Assembly (NCBI GenBank): GCA_023614405.1
Contig: CM042689.1
Location: 276,961,533 to 277,025,532 of the forward strand
Direction of reading: 5' to 3'
Origin: Avena insularis
Lineage: Eukaryota; Streptophyta; Magnoliopsida; Poales; Poaceae
DNA: 64,000 nt
The notes below the pieces were generated by a model. It was given only the letters and a program-made list of their open reading frames with translations. It was not told the origin of the DNA and ran no database searches. Below are positions 23,691-33,667 of the stretch, in pieces (position 1 is the stretch's first letter; each line of letters begins with the position of its first letter). A program made the translations under genes and the position numbers.

Positions 23691-24445
23691 AATGCGGTGT
23701 CCCAGGTCGATGTCCCCCGCTTCCTCAACTTGTCTGAGCAGCGCATCACGTGGAGCCGCGAGGACTACTCACCACCGATCGAATATCCCGGGCGAGTCGC
23801 ACTGGTGGTCAAGCCCAAAGTGGGCGACTACTGGCTTACCAAGACATTGATGTATGGCGGGAGCTCCATCAATATTCTCTACCTGGACACGTTCACGCGA
23901 CTGTGGCTACCGCAGTCGATGATTGAGTCGGCTCTCATCACTTTCCACAGCATCGTCCCCGGTCGGAAGGCGTACCCGATTGGCAAGGTGCACTGCCAGT
24001 CACCTTTGGCACACCAGCGAACTTCCGCACCGAGTGGATCGTCTTCGAGCTGGTGAACTTCAGCAGCCCCTACCACTGCGTCTTGGGGTGACAAGCATTC
24101 GTGAAGTTCATGGCAACCCCACACTACGCGTACAACACGATGAAACTCACAGGGCCATGCGGCATCATCAACGTTTACGGCGACCCCGACATGGCCATCG
24201 AGTGCGAGGAAAAAGGCGCATATCTCGCGCACGCTGTCATCACCGCAGAGGCCAACCACGCGGAAGAGCTCGCCAGATATGTGAGCGGGGTTGACAAAGA
24301 CGACCCCATAATACTGAAGAAGCCCAACGTAGAAAACGGCGGGTCGACCGCGTTCGAGGCCACCACGCACACCCGCACCGACGAGCTGGTCCCAGGCGAC
24401 TCCAGCCAGACGGTCATGATCGGGACATGCATGAGCCCTGCATAG
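23691..24445 (+). pseudogene. Tat-like retropepsin (protease) region
   Basis: Protease part of the polyprotein, which would cut gag-pol during particle maturation. The segment at about 23840-23885 reads LTKTLMYGGSSINILY, clearly the active-site block whose normal form has Asp-Gly-Gly-Ser. Here the catalytic Asp codon is TAT (Tyr), a G-to-T change that would abolish activity. A frameshift occurs near 24000, a TGA at 24089-24091 replaces an expected Arg, and the frame then runs with AFVKFMATPHYAYNTMKL to a TAG at 24443-24445. The sequence is well enough preserved to identify family and order but is non-functional. Confidence 0.8.
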
Positions 24446-25849
24446 GAAAGCACGCTCATTGAGTTCCTTTGTGAGAATCATGACATCTTCGCATGGAAGC
24501 CATCCGACATGCCAGGTGTCCCGAGGGAACTCGCTGAGCATAAACTCAATGTCGAACCCAAAGAAAGACTTGTCAAGCAGTCGCTACGACCCTTCAATGA
24601 AGAACACCATCGAGCAATCACCAAAGAGGTGTAGCTTCTACTCGCTGCAGGCTTCATCCGGCCCATCAAATACTCCAAGTGGCTGGAAAACCCAGTCCTA
24701 GTCAAAAAGAAGAACAAGACCTGGAGAATGTGTATCGACTACACTAACCTCACCAGCGCCTGCCCAAAGGAGCAGTTCGTCCTCCCGCGCATCTATCAGA
24801 TCATCGATTCTATCGTGGGCTCGGAGTCGTTATGCTTCCTCGACGCGTACTCTGGTTACAACCATATCAAGATGGCGGTCGAGGACGAGGAGAAGACGAC
24901 GTTCATCACGCCATTCGGTGCCTTCTACTACACCACCATGACGTTCAACCTCAAGAACGCCAGAGCGACCTACCAGCGGTGCATGCAGGAGTGGCTTGCG
25001 AGCCAAATTGGCCGCAACATCCACGTCTACATTGATGACATGGTGGTCACGTACAATCGCTAGAGCGATCTACTTTCCGACCAGGCCAAAACATTCGCAA
25101 ACCTGTGGAGGTACAAGATCAAGCTCAACCGAGGTAAGTGCACCTTCGGAGTTCCCACTGGATAGCTACAAGGGTACGTAGTCTCCAAGCGAGGCATCGA
25201 GGCGAACCCCACCAAGATCGACACGATCGCCTGGCTCGGCAAACCCGAGTGCCTCCGCAACGTCTAGAAATTGGCCAGGCAAGTCGCGGCCCTCAGTCGC
25301 TTCATCCCTCGGCTAGGCGAGAAGGCAATCCCTCTCTACCGCCTGATGCGCAAGAACCCCATGTTCCAGAGGGACAAGGAGGTAGACTAAGCACTCCATG
25401 CACTCAAAGAAGTGCTACTCGCGGCACCGCTACTCGCCTCCCCCGTCGACAAGGAGCCGATGCTCGTCTACGTCACGGCATCCGAGCGAGTCATCAGCAC
25501 TGTCATGGTCGTCGAGCGGACAGAGGAGGGCAAGGAGCGCCCCGTACAGTGCCTAGTCTACTACATCAGTGAGGTCCTTACCGACTCGCGACAGCGCTAC
25601 CCGTAATACCAGAAACTGGTGTACGCGGTCTTCCGAGCCTAGCAACGGCTACTGCACTACTTCCAGGAGCAGCCAATCATGGTCGTCTCCTTCGCATCAT
25701 TGCAGGACATCATCCGCAACCGCGAGGTGACTGGTCGAGTCACCAAGTGGGACGTAGAGATCGGCGTCCACAACATCAAGTATGAGCCGCGCAAAGCGAT
25801 CAAGTCGCAGGCCCTAGCGGACTTCCTTGTCGACTGGGAAGAGGCGTAG
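24446..25849 (+). pseudogene. Tat-like reverse transcriptase and RNase H
   Basis: RT and first RNase H domain. RT motifs in order: WRMCIDYTNLTSACPK (about 24724), FLDAYSGYNHIKMA (about 24838), TTFITPFGAFYY (24897), and the catalytic YIDDMVV at about 25028-25048, which is intact. Then come the connection (KCTFGV, YVVSKRGIEANP) and RNase H (AALSRFIPRLGEKA, YVTASERVIS, LVYYISEVLTDSRQRYP, ALADFLVDW). Stops lie at 24632, 25061, 25163, 25265, 25388, 25604, 25640 and 25847. Most are TAG where gypsy relatives have Gln. The reading frame between stops is otherwise preserved, so decay has been mainly by point mutation. Confidence 0.88.
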
Positions 25850-25859
25850 CTGCCAGAGA

Positions 25860-26330
25860 ATCTGCCATACCTCCACTACTAGTTGCTTCACTTTGACGGG
25901 TCTAAGAACGCGGACAGCGTAGGGGAACCAATCATACTCACCTCCCCCAAAGGCGACAAGCTCCGCTACGTGTTGTACCTCGACTTCACCCCCTGCACTA
26001 ACAACATGGCCGAGTACGAGGCCCTCCTTCACGGCATGTGGGCCACCAAGGAGATGAACGTCAATCGCCTATGGTGCTATGGCGACTCCGACCTCGTCGA
26101 CGTGCAAGTTGCCGGTACCTGCGATGTCGTCTTCCCCACCATGGCGGTATACCGCCAAGTAGTGGACTAGCTGGGGCCACTTCACTGGCTACTCCGTCGA
26201 ATGGATCGACCCTCGCAAGAACGAGGAGGCTGATGCCCTCTCCTGCATCGGGTCGGCTCGCCAAACGCCACCCGCTGGTGTCTTCCTCGACACCATCCAC
26301 AAGCCCTCCGTCTCTCCCCCAAAGGAGATC
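25860..26330 (+). pseudogene. Second, archaeal-type RNase H of Tat-like element
   Basis: After the first RNase H comes another RNase H-like unit with LHFDGSKN (about 25887), CTNNMAEYEALLHGM (about 25996-26040) and GDSDLVDVQV (about 26079-26110). It therefore shows the D, E, D catalytic set of the additional aRNH domain that marks Tat elements. A TAG at 25880-25882 replaces the Trp usual before LHFDGS, and another at 26168-26170 is followed by a frame change; the continuation reads in the frame starting near 26210. It would help remove RNA from RNA-DNA hybrids during reverse transcription; this copy is broken. Confidence 0.82.
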
Positions 26331-26339
26331 GACCTCGGG

Positions 26340-27619
26340 ATCCTGCTACAACCAGAGCCCGCCCTGGTCGCCATGTTCGCAGAACCCAGTGACTGGACCA
26401 CGCCATACATCTCCTACCTCGAGGGCAGGACCCTGCCAGCAAATGAGACGAAGGCACGCATGATCGTGCGCCTTTGCAAATCCTTCGTCATCATCAATGG
26501 CGAGCTCTACAAGCGCAACGTAACAGGCGTGTTCCAACGCTGCGTGCAGCCTGGGGAAGGACACAAGATCCTCCAAGACATCCACGCTGGTGATTGCGGA
26601 CACCACGCCGGCGCCCGGTCCCTGGTCGCCAAAGCTATGCGACATGGTTTCTACTAGCTAGTTGCGCATGCCGACGCTGTCGACATCGTCCAACGCTGCG
26701 TCAGGTGCTAGAAGTACGCCAACTAGACGCATGTACCCAGCTCGGCGCTCAAGACCATCCCCATCACCTGGCCATTCGCCGTATGGGGCATGGACATGGT
26801 GGGCCCCTTCAAGAAGGCCCCCTCCGGCTACACCCACCTCCTAGTCACAGTCGACAAATGCACCAAGTGGGTGGAGGCCAAGCCAGTCCGCAAGTGCGAC
26901 GGGAAGACCGCGGCCAAATTTCTCCACGAGCTCATCTACCGCTATGGATTCCCGCGCAACATCATCACAGACAACGGCACCAACTTCGCCAAAGGTGCCA
27001 TGGCGGAATTTTGCGAAGAGCACAACATACGGCTTGACCTCGCCTCGGTCGCCCACCCGGAGTCCAATGGCTAGGCGGAACGCGCCAACCAGAGCATCCT
27101 CCACGGCCTCAAGCCGCGACTACAAGTTCCCCTCGAGCAAACTCTGGGATGTTGTGTCGAAGAGCTCCCCTCCGTCATCTGGGGCATCTGCATCTCTGTC
27201 AACCGATTGACTGGGTTCACGCCCTTCTTCATGGTGTAAGGTGCTGAAGCCGTCATGCCGACTGACCTCGAGCATGAATCGCCTCGTGTCGTCAACTATG
27301 CAGATGCCGACAACGAGCTCGCATGCCAAGACGGGGTCGACTAGCTCGACGAAGCACGCGACCTGGCTCACTCCCGCACCGCCATCTACCAGCAGGGACT
27401 CCGCCGCTACCATAGCCGCCGAGTCCGGACTCGCACCTTCCTGCGACCAATCCAGGACAAGAAGGGCATGCACAAGCTCTCTCCCCCATGGTAGGGACCC
27501 TTCACCATAGGGAGAGTCCTTGGCAACGACGCGTACTACCTCATCGACGTCCGAGGCCACGGGCAACTTGACGTGAAGCAGTCATGGAATGTAAATCTCC
27601 TAAGGAAGTTCTACACCTA
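26340..27619 (+). pseudogene. Tat-like integrase
   Basis: Integrase, which inserts element DNA into the chromosome. An HHCC zinc-binding part spans about 26590-26712, with the last pair in RC-stop-KYAN at 26703-26720. The catalytic core has MDMVGPF (about 26790), IITDNGTNF (about 26965) and the final Glu in NG-stop-AERAN (about 27066-27089), so the D-D-E residues are present. Stops at 26655 (Trp expected), 26709, 26724 and 27072 (Gln expected), 27236, 27342 and 27492 interrupt it. The C-terminal end (WNVNLLRKFY) closes pol at about 27619. There is no chromodomain, consistent with Tat. Confidence 0.86.
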
Positions 27620-28637
27620 GAGCTCCGACCTGTATTCCCCCCGCCATGCAATAAAAAATATTCGAATCGCACAAATTGTGTCTACTCTCCAACCCTTGTG
27701 CCAATCACACTCCTAACTATAGCATTACGCTATTCACGGAAGTTAACCCTTGGTTGCACGACCGGCGCGGCTAAGTAGTGCGACATAAGGATATTGAAGA
27801 AATGTAGGCCTTGCGTCGTCCATGAAAAACGCCAACCCGGAGCTCCCATCGGAGTCACCCTGCCCGACTGGTCCACCAGGCCAAGACAACCGCACTCGCT
27901 TCATACAACGACCTGGTCCTCTGCATCCTCGGCGCAACGACTCGAACGGTTAAGTACCACGCTCGGGGACTTGCGTCAGTCCAAACCAACGCGGCTCGGG
28001 AACACACCACGTATGAGAGCACGCCCAGACTCGCCACACGACTGGCTCCTCGAGTCATGTGGAGTGACGCGCCAAGTATAACGCCCTCCATCCTCACCTA
28101 CCTTGGGCATGCGACTAGAACGGCTAAGTACCACGCTCGGGGACTCGCCCAACCGACCTCGTTCGCTTCCAGGAAAACGGCTAAGTATAGAGCACCCCTT
28201 GGGGTCGCTAAGCGACTGGCTTTCCAAGCCACGGTGAGTCGACCTCAAATAACTAACAGTATACAAACAAACATACATACATAAACACGAGGTAAACCCC
28301 ATTAAAGGGCGAACGCGCTCGGGGACTCGCACAACAAAACAATCCAAACTCAAATCGAACATACTCAACATACTTCCATTCCTTACGGTAACAAAATATT
28401 GTTCGCTTAAAAGGGAAGAGATATACTTATTTTAACTAATACAAACATTAGTCATCAAGCTGTCTACTCCGCATGCTTCGAAGATGACGCGCCGCCACCA
28501 CCACGAACACAGATGAAGGGAACCCACGGATTCGAAGGGTACGTCGTCAAGATGCTCGCCATCACCGACCGGAATGGTTGCTTCTTCTTGAAGTCATGGT
28601 GCATTGGCTCGGCATCATTCGGAACCACGATCGTCTC
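27620..28637 (+). other. Tat 3' spacer with CTCGGGGACT motifs
   Basis: Non-coding stretch between pol and the antisense gene. The decamer CTCGGGGACT occurs at 27962, 28136 and 28318, and again at 29095, 29695 and 29817 in introns or their neighbourhood. Two of the spacer copies follow a CGG(T/C)TAAGTACCACG block. A one-base variant, CTCGAGGACT (32461-32470), sits immediately upstream of the 3' LTR. No gene is evident; short frames on both strands have no known domain. Confidence 0.6.
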
Positions 28638-31600
28638 CTAGTACAGCAGAAGGTCGCCCATTACAAGCACCCGGTCGGAGTACACAGCTGCCTTCGCGGT
28701 CAACCTCATGACATCGGCGATTTCCACCAAGCCGGTCGCCGATGGGTACCCGCTGGTAACATCATCGAGGTCGAAGTCATCGGGGAAGTGCACGAGTCCA
28801 AGGCTCAGCACAGTCATGGCCCCGTGGCGAAAAGCCGATCGCGACATATAGTCAACCACCGGCTCCCTTTCAAGATAGCACCATACCTCTGTGAGCTCGC
28901 TAGGAATTACTTCCGTGGGCGAGATCTCCTGGAGATAGGCGCAAATGCATGTCGCAGAGAGGCGGTAGAGTCCACCAACATGGTGACGCACTGCTTGGCA
29001 TCATACGTCTATGCCTCAGGCTCGTCGTCAAGAACTTTCCCTACAATCAACACCAATTCCGCATCAGAAGGACACACAACTTTGAGTTCCCTCACTCGGG
29101 GACTTGCCGCAATAAGCGACCCGCCCGCTCGGTGACTCGCTGACATAACAACAAGTCTGAAAAGCTCACCAAGGAGTGGACAGTAGAGCCCGATGACGAA
29201 GTCCTGAAGACCTGACAAATCGTCCTGCAGTCCCGCGACAAGAGCATCAGAGACCTTCCGCTTGTCCGCCCCATCCTAGGCCCTCTTTCCCGACGAGCTC
29301 GCTTCCTCCTTGGAGGCCTTGAGCTCCCTCTCCAGCTCGGCAACTCGCCTCTCCGCGGCAATCAACGAGGACTGAGCAGCATCCAACTCGCTGGCCGGGA
29401 CAAGACCTTCGCGGGCCTTGGCAACCGCGGCATAATGTTCTTCTGCAACAAAACGAGAGTGAGACTCCAATAAATTACAAGCAAAGGAATTAAGAAGGTA
29501 ACCCGAACATCTACCTACGATCTTCTGCAGCTGCTGGTTCACCTCCTGCATGGGTCAGAGGTCACGCTCCAGATGCTCCTTGGCGGCCAGTCGCTCCGTT
29601 GATTCACGCTGGAGGCCCTGCAAAGACGAAAAAAATGTGAGAAGACATCAAAAACTTCCTAAGTGCCTATCCACTGAAATTCAGCGACTAGACACTCGGG
29701 GACTGGACATCGAAAAATTTATAAGTGCCTAGCCGCTGAAATTCAGCGACTAGCCACTCGAAGACTGGAGAACAAAAGTAATAAGAATCTACCCGTTGAA
29801 AGTCAGCGAGCAGATCCTCGGGGACTGGACATACCTGAATAGCTGCACCCAGGATATTGTGCAGTTCGACCTCATCTACTGATGACAACACGAAGGGCGT
29901 GCATTCGCGATGCTGCTCGACGTCTGTGCCCAATACCTCAGGCACTTGAGGCAACTGCGTTGTGGTACTCGCAGCGGAGGCCCTCGCCTTGAAGCGAGGA
30001 AAGGTCGCCGCCGTCGCCCCTGTCTCACTAGTCGTGGGCTCCGATGCCCCGACCAGCGCCGCTGGTTCAACCTGTTATGACCCCGCATCCACGTCGGCCT
30101 TCGCGATCGTGTCCACTCCAGTCGGAGCTTCGCTTGGCGCATCGGCAGACTCGTCCAAAATTATGACGGTGTCGTCGCCTTTCTTATTCTTCGCGCCCTC
30201 CGCTGGCGCCTCGCATCGTCGCCCTTCCTCTTATTCGAGGGATCAACCTCCTCTCCTGAAGCGACTGCTGGTACCTTGGCCACCAAGGGGTGACCAATCT
30301 TCTTCACACCAGTCCTGCAAAAGGAGCGATCATCAACTCAAACAACAGCTACTAAATATTACTCTGAGTCGACACGGCAAGGACATACCTGGCGACTGGG
30401 ATATAATGCATGTCGGTGCGGATGTGTGCCGGCTTCTCCAATTCTGGGCCCATCTTGCAACTGATGCCCGTCTCGAACAGGGCAGGGGCCAAGGACACTG
30501 AAGGCTTATTCGTCGACGAAGCCACAGCCGCAGGAAGTTCGCTCTGGTCGACACTGGCGCCTCCTTCGATGGGGATGCCTCTGCGACTAAAGCAGCCCCA
30601 AGCCCTGCGACTGCCGATAATGGAGGGGGAATCGATGCTAGAGGCATCTCGTTCTCCACCACAGCCGGGTCCATCGTTTTCGGCGCTTTCGTTGATGCCT
30701 CGGCCTCTGTGTCGTCGGCTTCGCTGGTCGCCAAGGAACTTGTCGCCGACCGGGGAGGATACATCGCTTTGGGAGCCTTCTTCTTCTTCGGCGATTTCTT
30801 CTTTGACAGCGTGTCCACGCGCCGTGAACTATGTTCTTGGGCGTCGCCTTCGCCCCCGTCATGCCCCTCGAGGCTCTGGCTAGCCTCGAGCTCATGTTGT
30901 CGCTTCCCGCGGGTCTTCCGAGTTGTGAGTGCAGCGACCTCCACTGCCTCGTCGTCATCGTCTTCATCGGAGGAGGACTCGCTCAGGTACTCCTCGACCT
31001 CCTCGGAGCTTCCGTCATCGACGGGAGGGAGCCAGCCCTCCACGACTTGGAACAGCTAAAAGAAACAAGCACACGATAAATACACCGCGACTGCACTACT
31101 GCACCTTCGAAGATAAACAAGATTAAAAGGACTCACTGTCGGCGCCTTGCGCTTCGCGGAGTATGGGGCGATCTCGGCCTTTGGATCTCTGTATTCCGCG
31201 TTAGTGATCTTCTTCAACGCGGTGGAGTAATTGTCGGCCTTCCACTCGACTGTGCAGGCCTTGGTTCCATCATCCCTACCAGTGTACTCGTACATCCAGT
31301 GGGAGCGACTGGCCAGTGGCACCAATCGTCGCCCGAGCCAGTAGTTGTACATGTTGATGGTCTCGAGCCCGTCCTTCTTGAGCTGACAAATCGTCATCAG
31401 CATCTCATCCATGACCATCTTCTGGTCGTCCGGAAGTTTCGCCACCTGCAGCCGGCATGGCTCGCTCCGCTTGGCGGTGTATTCTAGGAGCGGCACCTCG
31501 CTGTCCGGGGTCGAATCACTGACATAGAACCAGTGCTTCTTCCACTCGCTGGCCGCCTTCTTCGGAAGCATGAGGTCGAGGAAGGGGGCTTTGTTCTTCA

Positions 31601-32008
31601 GCTGGAATGTGAGGACTCCCGCTGGCAGCATCGGGCCGCCGGCTACTTCACGGCCCACGCGGCTGTGGAATAACTCCTGCCACAACAGGAAATAGGGGCG
31701 GCACCCCAGATAGTACTCGCAAAACGCCACGAAGATGGCGAGCTACTCGATGCTGTGCGGCCCCAGATCAGAGGGCTTGATGGTGTAGTAGGCGCAGAAC
31801 CTCCGTAAGAAGATCGAGGTGGGAACCCCAATCCCCTTTCCAGGTGGCTCGTGAAGCATATGAATTCGCCGGCACACGGATCTGGCTCCACTTCCCCAGC
31901 GGAGGGGATTCTCCATCTTCCTCGGCAGAGGATTCCCGCATCTTCGAAAGACTTCAGCGTCGCCTTGGTGCACTTTGATTTTCCCCACAGTTCCATCGGG
32001 GGCGCCAT
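28638..32008 (-). pseudogene. Antisense gene of Tat-like element, with four GT-AG introns
   Basis: Minus-strand gene opposite to gag-pol, in the place where Tat elements (for example Retand and Grande) carry antisense ORFs. It starts at 32008 and its N-terminal half (to 31137) resembles the 'putative gypsy type transposon' family (PF04195-like), with CAYYTIKPSDLGPHSIE, FVAFCEYYLGCRPYFLLW and WFYVSDSTPD. Canonical GT-AG introns that rejoin the reading frame lie at 31136-31056, 30388-30315, 29834-29618 and 29514-29443. The middle part is acidic then Lys-rich; the exon after intron 4 is a coiled coil (ELDAAQSSLIAAERRVAELE). A likely C-terminal piece is at 28991-28638. Defects: frameshifts near 31990-31930 and 30570, and TAG where Gln is expected at 31745-31743 (antisense) and near 29280. 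The function of the protein is unknown. Confidence 0.72.
29630..29834. repeat. Imperfect tandem repeat in intron 3 of the antisense gene
   Basis: About three copies of a roughly 62-68 bp unit containing CTGAAATTCAGCGACTAG and ending in ACTCGGGGACTGGACAT-like sequence (copies end near 29710, 29772 and 29832). The repeat lies wholly inside intron 3 and explains why that intron (217 bp) is longer than the other three (72-81 bp). Confidence 0.75.
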
Positions 32009-32478
32009 CGGATCAAGAATCTGGGCTCGCTAACTCGCTCTGGAGATTCTGGATCAAGATGAAAGGGGAGACTAAAGGGCCTGCGGAATCGAAACAAATG
32101 TGAGGAATGCTCGTAACTCACCCATCACTCTCCTTATATAGCGGTTGCCTCCCGCAAATTTCGAAGGAGCCGTTACCGTGCAGTGATTATGCCGATATTA
32201 CCGTTGGATTACCCAATGACTAGTTTGACCAAAAATGACGGTCCAACTTTGTCTACTCGACTTGCCGACCCATTCGCTAGAACTGTGATTTGACTACTTG
32301 CCAAATTGGTGATTTGATTGGTCGCCGTTATTGTGATTGAAGGTACACGTTGAAGATTCTTTCTTCCATTGAAGGAGTCCACCGCCGATTCGATTGGGCG
32401 TCCAAATTGGACCCGAATACTCCAACTGCCAAAGAACACCTGCGACGAATCAATGACGACCTCGAGGACTACTGATTG
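32009..32478 (+). other. Tat region between antisense gene start and 3' LTR
   Basis: Presumed promoter and 5' leader of the antisense gene (read leftward) and, in element sense, the polypurine region before the 3' LTR. On the minus strand a TATA-like box (CTATATAAGGAG) is at about 32142-32131, about 125 bases upstream of the first antisense ATG. CTCGAGGACTACTG at 32461-32474 is the most likely primer site for plus-strand synthesis, although it is poor in purines. Confidence 0.5.
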
Positions 32479-32960
32479 TGATATGCCCAGTGAGGTATAC
32501 CCAGCAGGACGTTCCCTACTGGATTATACTCTCATCGAGTGGGCCTACAGGACGGCGAGTGGATCGTGACCCAAGAAGGAGCCAGGCGACGAGAAGCTGA
32601 AGGCCCAAAAGTGTAGCTAGGCCCAGTCGGATTAGGTCAAAACCCTTCGAGTCCTTATCCAACTCGGTTGTAGATCTGTAAACCCTGGCAAGGTACCCCT
32701 ACATAAACCTCCCTAGGGCACGATAGCACTTACTTTCCATCATACACCCCATCGACTCGCCGCCTAGCCGTTGAGATCGACCATTGTAATCTCTCGATAA
32801 TACAATCTAGCAGGAGTAGGTCTTTACCCTCCGGGGGCCGAACCTGCGTAAAACCTTGTGTCTCTGCCCTCATCTCGCACCGTAGATGGTGGGCCTCCCT
32901 TGCCCCGCGTTCTACTACTCACTGCCACTCGCAGCATCTGTCGTGGCCATTCCCACAACA
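32479..32960 (+). repeat. Tat-like element 3' LTR
   Basis: 482 bp, TGATATGCCCAG to CCCACAACA, the same length as the 5' LTR. By eye the two differ by scattered substitutions of several percent plus small compensating indels, many of them C/T or G/A. TCTAA (32961-32965) follows. Confidence 0.88.
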
Positions 32961-33489
32961 TCTAATGTTTCTTTGGAAACCCTAGCTTTTGATTTGGTTC
33001 TTACAAGCTTGTCTTTGATTGTTTGACAACATGCTTGTATTCAGGAGCCTCCAATTAAGTTGTGGATGTGTGCCTCAAACTTGTTGTAAAGGTGCCAGCT
33101 TCCACCTCGAAGGTTGCTGATATAGTGGAGGAGGTTAATCGAACCCTTTGGGGTGAGGTTCATTAGAGAACAAGGGAGGCCTCTCGTGGCATTGGTGGTT
33201 TGGAACCACCCCTCTCCAAATGTAGACGTACTTCCCTTCAAAAGGAAGGAACTACGGGAAACAAACCCTTGTGTCTCCGCATGCTCCACTTTGTCTACTT
33301 CTATCCTTTACCGCACTTTACTTTACTTGTTCTTTCTTAGTTTATGTGCTAGTTTGACATATAGGTAAATTCACCTTAGTTGCATAATCTAGAGAATGAA
33401 CCTTTCATGTCAAACCCTAATTTGAAAAAGAGTAAAATTTGAAGTATCACCTATTCACCCCCCCTCTAGGTGCCCACACGATCCTTTCA
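32961..33489 (+). repeat. SIRE/Maximus-like 3' LTR, part 3
   Basis: Last segment of the split LTR, with the U5-like end CACCCCCCCTCTAGGTG and the terminus TCCTTTCA at 33489, which mirrors the start TGAAAGGA at 6868. The next bases (ACCAC, 33490-33494) are probably this element's own target duplication; the partner copy at the left end is lost with the 5' half. Confidence 0.82.
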
Positions 33490-33667
33490 ACCACGATCTC
33501 TGAATCTCGTTAAACGCTTTGGAACTACGAGGGTTAGTTCTCTACAAACTACTTGCACCGATCTCGTAGATTATATCTTGGCTTTTGTGTGTTCATGCGA
33601 TAGAATTTTTTTGTTTTCCATGCTACAAACCCCTACAGTGGCATCAGAGCCGACCCTATGCGTAGAT
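33490..33667 (+). repeat. BARE-like LTR end, primer site and leader (first copy)
   Basis: The terminal about 148 bp of a BARE/Angela-like LTR, ending CCCCTACA at 33637, is followed by the primer site TGGCATCAGAGCC (33639-33651) and the first bases of the leader. It is closely similar to 53657-53804 and 35445-35598. The leader resumes at 35220 after the solo LTR at 33668-35219 and then breaks off near 35254, where a second LTR end begins. Confidence 0.82.

Larger units (their letters stand above)
20815..32960 (+). mobile_element. Tat-like Ty3/gypsy element with antisense gene
   Basis: A plus-strand element 12146 bp long with two LTRs of 482 bp each (20815-21296 and 32479-32960), flanked by TCTAG and TCTAA (4 of 5 bases equal). 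Order inside: primer-binding site (21298), leader and gag, protease, RT, RNase H, a second archaeal-type RNase H, integrase (ends about 27619), a non-coding spacer, and an antisense gene (32008 down to 28638). The second RNase H, the short LTRs, the TGGCGCC-type primer site and the antisense gene are all known Tat-clade traits. The LTRs differ at many positions by eye and pol holds over twenty stops, so the copy is old and inactive. Confidence 0.9.
2405..33489 (+). mobile_element. SIRE/Maximus-like Ty1/copia element, 5'-truncated
   Basis: Partial copia element read on the plus strand. It keeps the last part of pol (RT and RNase H, 2405-3812), a spacer (3813-4833), an extra ORF after pol (4834-6498), a polypurine tract (6854-6867) and a 3' LTR. 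The LTR starts TGAAAGGA at 6868 and ends TCCTTTCA at 33489, a good terminal inverted repeat. The LTR is interrupted by two nested elements (7468-20641 and 20815-32960); the three pieces add up to roughly 1.3 kb. The order pol, extra ORF, 3' LTR is typical of the SIRE/Maximus lineage. The 5' LTR, gag, protease, integrase and start of RT are missing. Its right flank (33490 on) is a BARE-like LTR, so it inserted into that LTR. Confidence 0.8.
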
